This document shows, in pieces, positions 1-6,382 of a stretch of 13,594 nucleotides of DNA. Below the pieces are notes generated by a model. The model did no database searches. It saw only the letters and a program-made list of their open reading frames with translations, and had not been told where the DNA came from. A program made the translations under genes and the position numbers. Origin of the DNA: CAYVBE01 sp964448935 (GTDB lineage: Bacteria; Planctomycetota; Brocadiia; SM23-32); the NCBI GenBank assembly GCA_964448935.1, contig CAYVBE010000111.1:1-13594 (forward strand), read 5' to 3'. Within the stretch, counting starts at the first letter, position 1. Every line of letters begins with the position of its first letter.

Positions 1-6
1 CCGTTT

Positions 7-101
7 CGCCTGAAAGGCGCAAAACATAACAGCCCGGGGCAGAGCCCGCAGGGCGTCGCCCCGGGAACCGTGGCCGCTCCAATTCTGAGCCCTGAAGGGG
101 C
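7..101 (-). repeat. Three-hairpin repeat unit A (minus orientation)
   Basis: This 95-base unit has a terminal hairpin at 7-19 (CGCCT/AGGCG, loop GAA). A nested central hairpin follows at 33-65: an outer 8-bp perfect stem CCCGGGGC/GCCCCGGG encloses an inner GCCC/GGGC stem with loop GCA. A second terminal hairpin lies at 89-101 (GCCC/GGGC). The spacers are 13 and 23 bases, and this asymmetry defines the orientation. It pairs with the opposite-facing unit at 200-294, which is also exactly 95 bases long. The structure is read directly from the sequence; its function is unknown. The location resembles that of REP/BIME-type elements. Confidence 0.85.
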
Positions 102-152
102 GGAACCCGCCTCGGTGGCCCTCCTCGTAGCCGTGGTGAACACGCGGCATGG

Positions 153-184
153 GGACACTCGCGTACAATGAATGACGCGTGTCC
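153..184. repeat. Inverted repeat between repeat units A and B
   Basis: GGACAC then GCGT (153-158 and 161-164, with a 2-base bulge) pair with ACGC plus GTGTCC (175-184), giving a 10-bp stem with a 10-base loop. It lies in the 98-base spacer separating the two oppositely oriented repeat units, so the whole block 7-294 has rough dyad symmetry. It may be part of a composite element rather than an independent site. Confidence 0.5.
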
Positions 185-199
185 TACTGCTGGTATTCC

Positions 200-294
200 G
201 CCCCTTCAGGGCTCAATTTTCTTTCTGCGTTCTTACCCAGGGCGACGCCCTTTGGGCTTTGCCCTGGGCTCTTATGTCTCGCCCTTGCAGGGCG
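200..294 (+). repeat. Three-hairpin repeat unit B (plus orientation)
   Basis: This 95-base unit is the mirror partner of unit A. The terminal hairpin is at 200-212 (GCCC/GGGC). The nested central hairpin at 236-268 has outer stem CCCAGGGC/GCCCTGGG and inner stem GCCC/GGGC with loop TTT. The second terminal hairpin at 280-294 has stem CGCCCT/AGGGCG and loop TGC. The spacers are 23 and 11 bases. Compared with unit A the outer central stem changes CCCGGGGC to CCCAGGGC, with the matching change on the other arm, so pairing is kept. Short reading frames across it are not believable genes. Confidence 0.85.
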
Positions 295-434
295 AAATTC
301 GTGCTTCGCACGTATCAAGTTCAGATGCGGCAGGTGGGGCAGTCTGCGAACCTTCTCGCCTGCCCACGCTAAAGCGCAGAAACGGGTGTCTCCCCGGCGG
401 GGAAAACGGGTGCATTCGGGAGCCGCGGTTCGGG

Positions 435-455
435 CCGTTTCGCCTGAAAGGCGCA
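435..455 (-). repeat. Orphan terminal hairpin of the repeat family
   Basis: These 21 bases are identical to positions 1-21, including six bases of flank outside the hairpin CGCCT-GAA-AGGCG (441-453). The rest of a unit does not follow, so this looks like a truncated copy. The stretch 295-434 between it and unit B has a small CCCC-GGC-GGGG palindrome (392-402) flanked by 9-base direct repeats (380-388 and 404-412); I see nothing else there. Confidence 0.65.
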
Positions 456-493
456 GAGTATGGTTGTCACAAGCTTTGCCTGCGGGCGCCGTT

Positions 494-940
494 TCAGCCG
501 GGGTTACCGGCCTCGATGATCTGTTCCAGGCGCTCGACGCGGGATTCGAGGCGGCTGACTTTTTTGCGCAGGCCGGCTATGAAGATGCCGGCCGCCAGCG
601 CCACCACGATGAGGGCGACGCCGAGGACGAAGCCGGTGGATATCTCCCGCTCGGAGGGGGTGCCGGCGCCCGGCTTCTTGCCGCCCTGCTCGTCGGATTC
701 GGGCGGCGGCGGGGCGTGGGTGGCGTAGGGGTAGCGGCCTTCGAGGGGTGGGATGACGACTTTGGCGGATTTCTCTTTTGCTTCCTTCTCGCCCTCCCCG
801 GTCTCGGCGGCGTCCGAGGAGTCGCTCTCCGGCTGAAACAGCGCCCCGGCCCGGACGCGGGGTTTTTTGACCTTCAGGGCCGGCTGGTCGGCCGCGTCCT
901 CGGCCCTGCCGTCGGACTCTCTGGCGTCTGGCTGGTTCAC
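494..940 (-). CDS. Small single-pass membrane protein with C-terminal coiled coil
   Basis: I do not recognise a family for this 148-residue protein. Residues 1-100 are charged and low in complexity (rich in E, K, D, S), with a proline run near 77-80, and are probably disordered. Residues about 103-124 form one strongly hydrophobic segment, a likely transmembrane helix. It is followed by RKK and a short heptad-like helix (about 125-143, LESRVERLEQII), likely a coiled coil. The start is GTG at 940: an in-frame TAG lies seven codons upstream and no better start is available. The ribosome-binding site is weak. It lies 43 bases downstream of the ParA gene on the same strand, so the two may be co-transcribed. 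A membrane partner or anchor for the ATPase is possible but is only inferred from position. Confidence 0.7.
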   Translation of the reverse strand: MNQPDARESDGRAEDAADQPALKVKKPRVRAGALFQPESDSSDAAETGEGEKEAKEKSAKVVIPPLEGRYPYATHAPPPPESDEQGGKKPGAGTPSEREISTGFVLGVALIVVALAAGIFIAGLRKKVSRLESRVERLEQIIEAGNPG

Positions 941-983
941 CTGCTGTGGTCTCGCTTCCTATCGCATCGGTAGCATACGCGGG

Positions 984-1775
984 TCATCCGGCCTTTGCGG
1001 CGGGTCGGGCGCCCACCTTTTCCATGGCCACCACCTCGCGGGCGAGGGCGCGGTAGTCCTTCGCACCGTGGCACTCGGGGTCGTATTCCGTGATGGGCAG
1101 GCCGAAACCCGGCGCCTCGGCCAGGCGCACGTTCTGCCGCACGATGGTCTCGAACACCCGCCTGCCGAAGTGGCTGTGGATGTCATCCAGTATCTCCTTG
1201 CCCAGGCAGGTGCGCGCGTCGTGCTTGCAGGCCACCACACCGGTCACGCGCAGGGACCTGTTGGCCGCGCGCTTGACCCGGCCCAGGGTGCGCAGCAGCT
1301 TGCCCAGCCCCTGAAGGGCGAAGAATTCGGTCTGCAGCGGGATGAAGACCTCCTCGACCGCGCAGACGGCGTTCAGCGTGAGGATACCGAGCGAGGGCGG
1401 GGAGTCTATGAGCATGTAATCGTAGGAATCCGGCAGGTCTTGCAGGGAGCGGCGCATGGCCAGCAGCCGGTCGGGCGTGTCCGACAGCTCGACGCCCAGC
1501 CCGGCCAGGTCAATGCTGGCCGGAATCAGCTTGAGCCCCGGCACGGCGGTGTGGCGGATGACGTCCTCCGGCCCGTCCTCGGCCCGCACCAGGGTATAGA
1601 GCGAGGGCTCTCCCTCGGCCAGTTCGGCCCCGAAGTGGAGCGACAGATTGGCCTGGGGGTCGGCGTCCACCAGCAGCACCTGGCGCTCCAGCTCGGCCAG
1701 AGCGGCGCCCAGGTTGGCCACGGTGGTCGTTTTGCCCACGCCGCCCTTCTGGTTGATAACGATTATCTTCCTCAA
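984..1775 (-). CDS. parA: ParA/Soj-family partitioning ATPase
   Basis: This ATPase belongs to the ParA/MinD deviant-Walker group, which dimerises on ATP and binds DNA non-specifically to move chromosomes, plasmids or protein cargo. The open frame extends to 1823 (279 residues). In that numbering the Walker A motif KGGVGKT is at 26-32, Walker A' DADPQ at 53-57 and Walker B aspartate D140 in MLIDSPPS. The late Soj-type segment NVRLAEAPGFGLPI is also present. I prefer the TTG start at 1775 (263 residues): it is preceded at 7 bases by AAAGGCGG, and it begins just before the first beta strand, as in Soj proteins. The extra 16 residues of the longer form look non-native. No parB or parS candidate is visible. 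A small membrane/coiled-coil gene lies downstream. It could serve chromosome segregation or another cargo. Confidence 0.93.
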   Translation of the reverse strand: MRKIIVINQKGGVGKTTTVANLGAALAELERQVLLVDADPQANLSLHFGAELAEGEPSLYTLVRAEDGPEDVIRHTAVPGLKLIPASIDLAGLGVELSDTPDRLLAMRRSLQDLPDSYDYMLIDSPPSLGILTLNAVCAVEEVFIPLQTEFFALQGLGKLLRTLGRVKRAANRSLRVTGVVACKHDARTCLGKEILDDIHSHFGRRVFETIVRQNVRLAEAPGFGLPITEYDPECHGAKDYRALAREVVAMEKVGARPAAKAG

Positions 1776-2096
1776 CGATGGACCGCCTTTCTTCCGCGAT
1801 GGCACGCGAGCACGGAGACCCACCTCGCCGGGTCGGCTCCATGTACATCAAAGGCGAATCGGCACGCTTGATTCAAGGCGGAGAGATTGAAATCACCCGA
1901 CCCCTTCGGGTATCCTGTGCGTGGGGCCGGAACGGCCTTCCGGGAGCCCGGAACCGGCCCGTCCGGTGCCCGGTCCGTATCTGCCGCGAGGCAAACGGGT
2001 TGAGACATTAACAGCAACGATCGGCAGCCGCCGGCCGCGCCGCACGGGCCGGTACGATGGGCCGATCAATATGCAAGGCACGAGGAACGAGGAAAT
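1776..2096. promoter_or_regulatory. Divergent intergenic region with several hairpins
   Basis: This is about 0.3 kb between divergent parA and top6B, with no credible gene. It contains hairpins at 1895-1911 (ACCCGA/TCGGGT, loop CCCCT), 1938-1953 (TTCCGG/CCGGAA, loop GAGC) and 1982-1993 (TGCC/GGCA, loop GCGA). A TTGAGA at 2000-2005 resembles a -35 box, but no good -10 follows. Both promoters are presumably here; I cannot place them. None of the three-hairpin repeat units occurs here. Confidence 0.4.
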
Positions 2097-3680
2097 ATGG
2101 CCAAAAAAGATTCCGACACTTCGCGTAAAGGTCTGAGCGCCGCCGAGCTGGCCCTGCAGCAGCGGGAGATCAGCATCAGCGAGTTCTTCACCAAGAACCG
2201 GCACCTGCTGGGGTTCGACAACCCGAAGCGCGCCCTGCTGACAACCGTCAAGGAGGGGGTGGACAATGCGCTGGATGCCTGCGAGGACACCGGGGTGTTG
2301 CCGGAGATATGGGTCGAGATAGCCCAGAACGGCAGCGAAGACCGCTTCCGGGTGCAGGTGCGGGACAACGGGCCCGGCATCGTCAAGAAGCAGATTCCGC
2401 GCATCTTCGGCAAACTCCTCTACGGCAGCAAGTTCCACCGCCTGAAGATGAGCCGCGGCCAGCAGGGAATCGGCATCAGCGCGGCCGGCATGTACGGCCA
2501 CCTCACCACGGGCAAGCCCGTAACGATCACCAGCAGGACGGACCCCGACGCCCCGGCGCAGTACTACCAGGTGATCGTCAACACCAAGGACAACGAGCCG
2601 AAGATCGTGCGCGAGCGCGAGGTCGAATGGGAAGGCGGGCGCGGGACCCAGGTGGAGATCGAGCTGGAGGGGACCTTCCAGCGGGGCAAGTGGAGCGTGG
2701 ACGAATACCTGGAGGAGACCGCCACGGCCAACCCCCACGCCACGCTGCACTACGTGGCGCCGGACGGCGTCGAGCAGCACTTCGAGCGCGTGACCGAGGA
2801 GCTGCCCCCGGAGCCCGAGGAGATCAAGCCGCACCCCTACGGGATCGAGTTGGGCACGCTGATCAAGATGCTGCACGAGACGAAGAGCTACAAGCTGCAG
2901 ACCTTCCTGCGCAACGACTTCTGCCGCGTCAGCAAGCGCGCCTCCCTGGAGATCTGTGAGCGGGCCGGCATCTACGAGAACGCCCGCCCCAAGCGCGTGG
3001 CCCAGAAAGAGGCCGAGGAACTGCTGAAGGCCATGCGCGAGACCAAGCTGCGGCGGCCGCCCATGGACTGCATCTGCCCCATCGGCCAGGAGTTGATCGA
3101 GGCCGGCATGCGCAAGGAGCACGAGGCGAAATTCTACACCTCCGTCACCCGCAAGCCGGCCGTCTATCGCGGCATACCCTTCGTGGTGGAAGCGGGCGTG
3201 GCCTACGGCGGCGAGATCAAGCCGGACACCTCGGCGAAGGTCATGCGCTTCGCCAACCGCGTGCCCCTGCTCTACAGCAGCGGCGCCTGCGTGATGACCC
3301 GCGCCGTCGCGGAGACCAACTGGCGGCAGTACGGCCTGGACCAGTCCGGCGGCAACGTGCCGACCGGGCCGGTGCTGTTCTTCATCCACGTGGCCAGCCC
3401 CTGGGTGCCGTTCACCAGCGAGAGCAAGGAAGCGGTGGCCGATTACCCGGAGATCAAGAAAGAGGTCACCCTGGCGCTGCAGGAGTGCGCGCGGGAGCTG
3501 CGGCGTTTCCTGCGACGCAAGAAACGGCGCGCCGAGGAAAAGCGCAAGAGGGAGTACATCGAGAAATACATCCCGCACATCGGCGAAGCGCTGCAGGAGA
3601 TACTGACCTTCTCCGACGACGAGCGGGACAGGATCGTCACCGACCTGACCGAAGTGCTCGAGCGAAGCCGCGCCGGGTGA
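2097..3680 (+). CDS. top6B: DNA topoisomerase VI subunit B
   Basis: This is the ATPase subunit of the type IIB topoisomerase, which with the Spo11-like A subunit passes one duplex through another. At 527 residues it matches the usual length. The N-terminal GHKL (Bergerat) fold is intact: N box with E53 and N57 (KEGVDNALDA), G1 box DNGPG at 90-94, and the glycine-rich lid GQQGIG at 121-126 following SR. A helix-two-turn-helix region follows at about 230-310, then the transducer domain with the likely switch lysine K444 in PFTSESKEA. The C-terminal stalk helix is very basic (RRFLRRKKRR). The ATG start has GAGGAA-like motifs 2 and 9 bases upstream. It is mainly an archaeal and plant enzyme with sporadic bacterial occurrence. 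No A subunit is adjacent in this window, although the two genes are often neighbours. Confidence 0.95.
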   Translation: MAKKDSDTSRKGLSAAELALQQREISISEFFTKNRHLLGFDNPKRALLTTVKEGVDNALDACEDTGVLPEIWVEIAQNGSEDRFRVQVRDNGPGIVKKQIPRIFGKLLYGSKFHRLKMSRGQQGIGISAAGMYGHLTTGKPVTITSRTDPDAPAQYYQVIVNTKDNEPKIVREREVEWEGGRGTQVEIELEGTFQRGKWSVDEYLEETATANPHATLHYVAPDGVEQHFERVTEELPPEPEEIKPHPYGIELGTLIKMLHETKSYKLQTFLRNDFCRVSKRASLEICERAGIYENARPKRVAQKEAEELLKAMRETKLRRPPMDCICPIGQELIEAGMRKEHEAKFYTSVTRKPAVYRGIPFVVEAGVAYGGEIKPDTSAKVMRFANRVPLLYSSGACVMTRAVAETNWRQYGLDQSGGNVPTGPVLFFIHVASPWVPFTSESKEAVADYPEIKKEVTLALQECARELRRFLRRKKRRAEEKRKREYIEKYIPHIGEALQEILTFSDDERDRIVTDLTEVLERSRAG

Positions 3681-3715
3681 GGCGGCCAGAAAGGGCCGAT
3701 CGTTCTGCCGGTAGA

Positions 3716-3823
3716 GCCCGCTACCGGGCGGGCGAATCAAGGTTAGCCCAAGGCGACCCGGCGAAGCGGGTGAGCCCTGGGAAGCGTTGGCCCAACCATC
3801 CAGGAGCCCGCCGACAGGCGGGC
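3716..3823 (-). repeat. Three-hairpin repeat unit F (minus orientation, divergent subfamily)
   Basis: The left terminal hairpin is GCCCGC/GCGGGC (3716-3733). The central nested hairpin at 3747-3781 has outer arms CCCAAGGC/GCCCTGGG (7 of 8 paired) and inner stem ACCCG/CGGGT. The right terminal hairpin is GCCCGCC/GGCGGGC with loop GACA (3806-3823). The spacers are 13 and 24 bases, matching the layout of units A and D although the stem and spacer sequences differ. It starts 35 bases after the top6B stop codon and could act as a 3'-end structure, but there is no T-run typical of an intrinsic terminator. Confidence 0.75.
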
Positions 3824-3824
3824 A

Positions 3825-3866
3825 ATTCAGACGTTGCGCCCGTGCTTTTGCGCCTCGGCGTTGAAT
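3825..3866. repeat. Inverted repeat between repeat units F and G
   Basis: ATTCA-g-ACG (3825-3833) pairs with CGT-TGAAT (3859-3866), 8 bp with one bulged base, almost filling the 44-base spacer between the two oppositely oriented units. Inside it, GCGC occurs on both sides. With the flanking units it makes 3716-3971 a composite dyad, as with 153-184 between units A and B. Confidence 0.5.
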
Positions 3867-3867
3867 C

Positions 3868-3971
3868 GCCCCCATGGGGCTCTGTGTTCTCTTTTGGCTC
3901 TGAACCCAGGGCTTGCGCGCCTGTCGGCACGCGGCGCCCTGGGCTAACAGTGAGGCGCCCGCTCAGCGGGC
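3868..3971 (+). repeat. Three-hairpin repeat unit G (plus orientation, divergent subfamily)
   Basis: The left terminal hairpin is GCCCC/GGGGC with loop CAT (3868-3880). The central hairpin at 3905-3943 has the perfect outer stem CCCAGGGC/GCCCTGGG and an inner stem GCGCGCC/GGCACGC with one mismatch and loop TGTC. The right terminal hairpin is GCCCGC/GCGGGC with loop TCA (3957-3971). The spacers are 24 and 13 bases. It forms the opposite-facing partner of unit F. F and G share the short motif GTTAGCCC (reverse strand in G) next to the central hairpin, where units A, B and D have ACATAA-n-AGCCC or a close variant. Confidence 0.75.
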
Positions 3972-4013
3972 TAACGGCACGGGCCTTGGAGTGTTGCAGG
4001 CATCAGGTCGTTA

Positions 4014-4069
4014 GGCCCGCAGGGCCGTGGGTCAACAGCCAGAAACCAGAACAGAGCCCCGCGAGGGGC
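4014..4069. repeat. Decayed or partial repeat unit H
   Basis: Two perfect short hairpins of the terminal type, GGCCC-GCA-GGGCC (4014-4026) and GCCCC-GCGA-GGGGC (4056-4069), are separated by 29 bases without the central nested hairpin. It looks like a unit that lost its centre. The remaining 4070-4192, up to the end of the hydrolase gene, shows no gene or clear structure. Confidence 0.45.
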
Positions 4070-4192
4070 GATTCAAACGGAGGAAGCAAACAGAGCATAC
4101 GGCACCCAAATCACTCACACAGGCGGGTCCCGGAGAGACTGCCCCCCGTTCTTCAAGTGCCCGTGCTCGCGCTGCCCCAGACCGGCACACAC

Positions 4193-6244
4193 CTACTGCG
4201 TCAGCCCTGCCAGAGCTTCGCTAACCGCCCCGGCTCCCGGTTCGCAACGGCGGAAACACGACGGCCGGCCCAGCGCCTCGTAAAGTGCCGCCGTCCACTC
4301 CCAACCGCCCATTTCTTCCCGTATGAGGGTCGCGGGGCGCGGATAGACCACTCCCCCTGCCTGCGGGAGGTCGGCGTGGACGCGGATCTGCAGGAGGCCC
4401 GTCTGGGCGGCCTCGTCCTTCGCGTGAGTGTCAGGCGCCTCTTCCAGCAGCACGCCGGCCGTCCGCTCGTCCACCGCCGCGGCATAAAGCGCAGGCACGG
4501 CGAGCGGGCCTTTGCCCCAAACGTAGATGCGGTCCGGGTCCACCGATTCCTGCGCCCTCAACGCCTCGACCGCCGCCAGGGCGTCCTGGATGCGCATGGA
4601 GCAGAGCGTGTGCCCTGCGACGGCCGCCATGCGGTGCGTGTTGGGATAGTTCCAGATGTCCTCGTAGACCCGGCCCTCGCGCGAGGCCCATTTCTCCGCA
4701 TACCTCTGCCGCACGTGAGCGGGACTGCCCCCGCCGGCGGGCTCCAGGACGGCCAGGGCGCAACCCGCCTCCGCCGCTGCGGCCCTTGCGGCCTGGACTC
4801 CGGGTCCGGGAAAGGTATCCCCCTGGGGCAGTTGCAGCATCAGGACCACGGGCGCGCGACCGGAAGCGTGCGGGTAGAAGGCCATCCGCCGCTGAAGCGC
4901 GCCGTTCATCAGCGTCAGGACGCCGCTCTCGGCGTCGAGATTCGCATTCCGCTCTCTCTGGTAGACCTGCCGTAACACCTTCGTCCGCAACGCATCCGTC
5001 AGCGATGCCTTGAACTCCTTGAAATCCTCCTCATCCTGCACGCGCCACCCGGGAGTCGGGCGCGCGAACGCCGCCTCGTAATCTATGCGGGAGAACTTCC
5101 GGCCCTTCTCCGCATCCCAGCCGCGTATGGACGGCAGGTTGAGGTCCACGCCGTCCAGCAGGGCCTTGGCCTCCTCCGGCGTGACGTCCTCGAAGTCCGG
5201 CCCCGCGCCACCGCGCAGTTCGCGGTTGAAGAACTCGTAGCTGTGCCGACGGAGCAGGACGGTGTCGTCGTGCCCCTGCACGAACTCCTGATAGGCCACG
5301 TTCTCCTCGGCATCATAGAGGGCGTAGGCGCCGGTGATGTACTCCATGATCGTCGGCGCGTCGCGGTTCATCCCGTCGTGTCGGCCGTGCTGGTGCAGCA
5401 GTTCGCGCGGGGCGCGCAGGCCCCAGTATTCCTGGTAATCGCGGAGGTAGCTGTTGGCAAACACGGTGTGATCGCCCTTGATGTTGTGGCGGAGGGAGCT
5501 GACCATTCCGGCGGCGGTGTTGGCGCCCTGGGACGGCAGAGCGGCCATGATGCGCGGCTCGACGGCGCCCGCCCACCAGCTTTTGTAGGAGCCGGAAGAG
5601 CGTCCGGTGATCCCGATCCGGTCGGCGTCAATGACCTCCGGCATGGTCTCCAGGAAGTCCACCGCCCGCACCGCGTCCCAGGTCATCACACCGCAGGGGT
5701 GGTAGCCGGTGCTGTACCAGTGATATTTCTCACCGAAGATGGGGCCGTTCTGCGGGCGCTGGGGCAGTGCCAGCGAGGCGATGCCCGAGGATGCATACAT
5801 GATCGAGTGGTGCAGGTAGGCCCGCTGCCCGGCGCTGCCGCAGACGTAGAGGATGACCGGCACCGGCCCGTCGGCCTCGGCGGGCAGGAACAGGTAGCAC
5901 GGCGTGATGACTTCGGGGGCGCTGTAGAACGTCAGCTTGCGCAGGGTACACGGCCCCAGGTCAACCGGTTCCCCGAGCCATTCGACCTGCAGAGGCGTCT
6001 TCTCCGGCAGGGGCTTAAGGCCCAGGATGTCCAGACACTGCTCGCGCAGCTCCGGCCGGAGCGCCTTATAGGCATCCAGCGTCTCCGGCGGCTGGGCGTT
6101 CTCGGTGATCTGCTGCGCCAGGGACTCCAGGTAATCGTAATCCTGCCCGTAGACCGAGACTCTCCCCTGCGCCACGGCGGGCGCAAAGAACACCACGAGC
6201 ACTATGACAACGAACCAGACAGCGCGAACGAACACAAAAGACAT
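4193..6244 (-). CDS. Secreted tandem alpha/beta-hydrolase (esterase-like), second domain degenerate
   Basis: This 683-residue protein is likely exported: a hydrophobic N-terminus ends in APAVAQG, giving a signal peptide of about 25 residues. The first alpha/beta-hydrolase domain (about 100-345) has the nucleophile elbow GRSSG with S216. A conserved aspartate candidate lies in GRHDG (about D290) and a histidine in VQGHDD (about H325). This resembles the acetyl-xylan-esterase/dipeptidyl-peptidase-like hydrolases common in planctomycetes. A second related domain (about 430-660) repeats the DRI-beta-strand context, but its elbow reads GKGPL (577-581), so serine and the last glycine are missing. 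It is probably non-catalytic. The start at 6244 has GGGAG about 9 bases upstream. It diverges from the secreted protein gene at 6383. The substrate is unknown; carbohydrate or peptide esters are both possible. Confidence 0.85.
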   Translation of the reverse strand: MSFVFVRAVWFVVIVLVVFFAPAVAQGRVSVYGQDYDYLESLAQQITENAQPPETLDAYKALRPELREQCLDILGLKPLPEKTPLQVEWLGEPVDLGPCTLRKLTFYSAPEVITPCYLFLPAEADGPVPVILYVCGSAGQRAYLHHSIMYASSGIASLALPQRPQNGPIFGEKYHWYSTGYHPCGVMTWDAVRAVDFLETMPEVIDADRIGITGRSSGSYKSWWAGAVEPRIMAALPSQGANTAAGMVSSLRHNIKGDHTVFANSYLRDYQEYWGLRAPRELLHQHGRHDGMNRDAPTIMEYITGAYALYDAEENVAYQEFVQGHDDTVLLRRHSYEFFNRELRGGAGPDFEDVTPEEAKALLDGVDLNLPSIRGWDAEKGRKFSRIDYEAAFARPTPGWRVQDEEDFKEFKASLTDALRTKVLRQVYQRERNANLDAESGVLTLMNGALQRRMAFYPHASGRAPVVLMLQLPQGDTFPGPGVQAARAAAAEAGCALAVLEPAGGGSPAHVRQRYAEKWASREGRVYEDIWNYPNTHRMAAVAGHTLCSMRIQDALAAVEALRAQESVDPDRIYVWGKGPLAVPALYAAAVDERTAGVLLEEAPDTHAKDEAAQTGLLQIRVHADLPQAGGVVYPRPATLIREEMGGWEWTAALYEALGRPSCFRRCEPGAGAVSEALAGLTQ

Positions 6245-6271
6245 CCCCTTCTCCCGCTAACCGGTCACAGA

Positions 6272-6277
6272 ATTGTA
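6272..6277 (-). promoter_or_regulatory. Possible -10 element for the hydrolase gene
   Basis: On the minus strand TACAAT matches five of six bases of the sigma-70 -10 consensus, 27 bases upstream of the start codon. A poor -35 (CTGCCG, three matches) sits 16 bases further up. It lies in the 138-base divergent gap to the gene at 6383. This is suggestive only; planctomycete promoters often deviate from the E. coli consensus. Confidence 0.25.
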
Positions 6278-6382
6278 TCTACACTCATGGTAACGGCAGG
6301 CGCCCTCACTTGCGCGCGTGGGCCTCCGGGCGTAGTCTTTCCTCCCGTGAACACAAACTCCCCGACGCCGAGGACGAGAATC

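Noticed and set aside
7..294. CRISPR array or insertion-sequence ends
   Set aside because: The units are inverted pairs with variable spacers, not regular direct repeats, and no transposase or clear target-site duplication is visible.
168..973. Plus-strand open frames through 168-973
   Set aside because: They run through the structured repeat units and opposite to the 494-940 gene; the peptides are low-complexity products of the repeat, with no family resemblance.
1893..3875. 660-codon minus-strand open frame opposite top6B
   Set aside because: It is a high-GC antisense shadow; top6B on the other strand has all its family motifs.
3716..3971. Intrinsic terminators at the repeat hairpins
   Set aside because: The hairpins are strong but no T-run follows, so a classical Rho-independent terminator cannot be supported; a 3'-end role remains possible.
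5243..6382. Upstream extension of the plus-strand frame before 6383
   Set aside because: It lies opposite the hydrolase coding region; the signal peptide at 6383 marks the real start.
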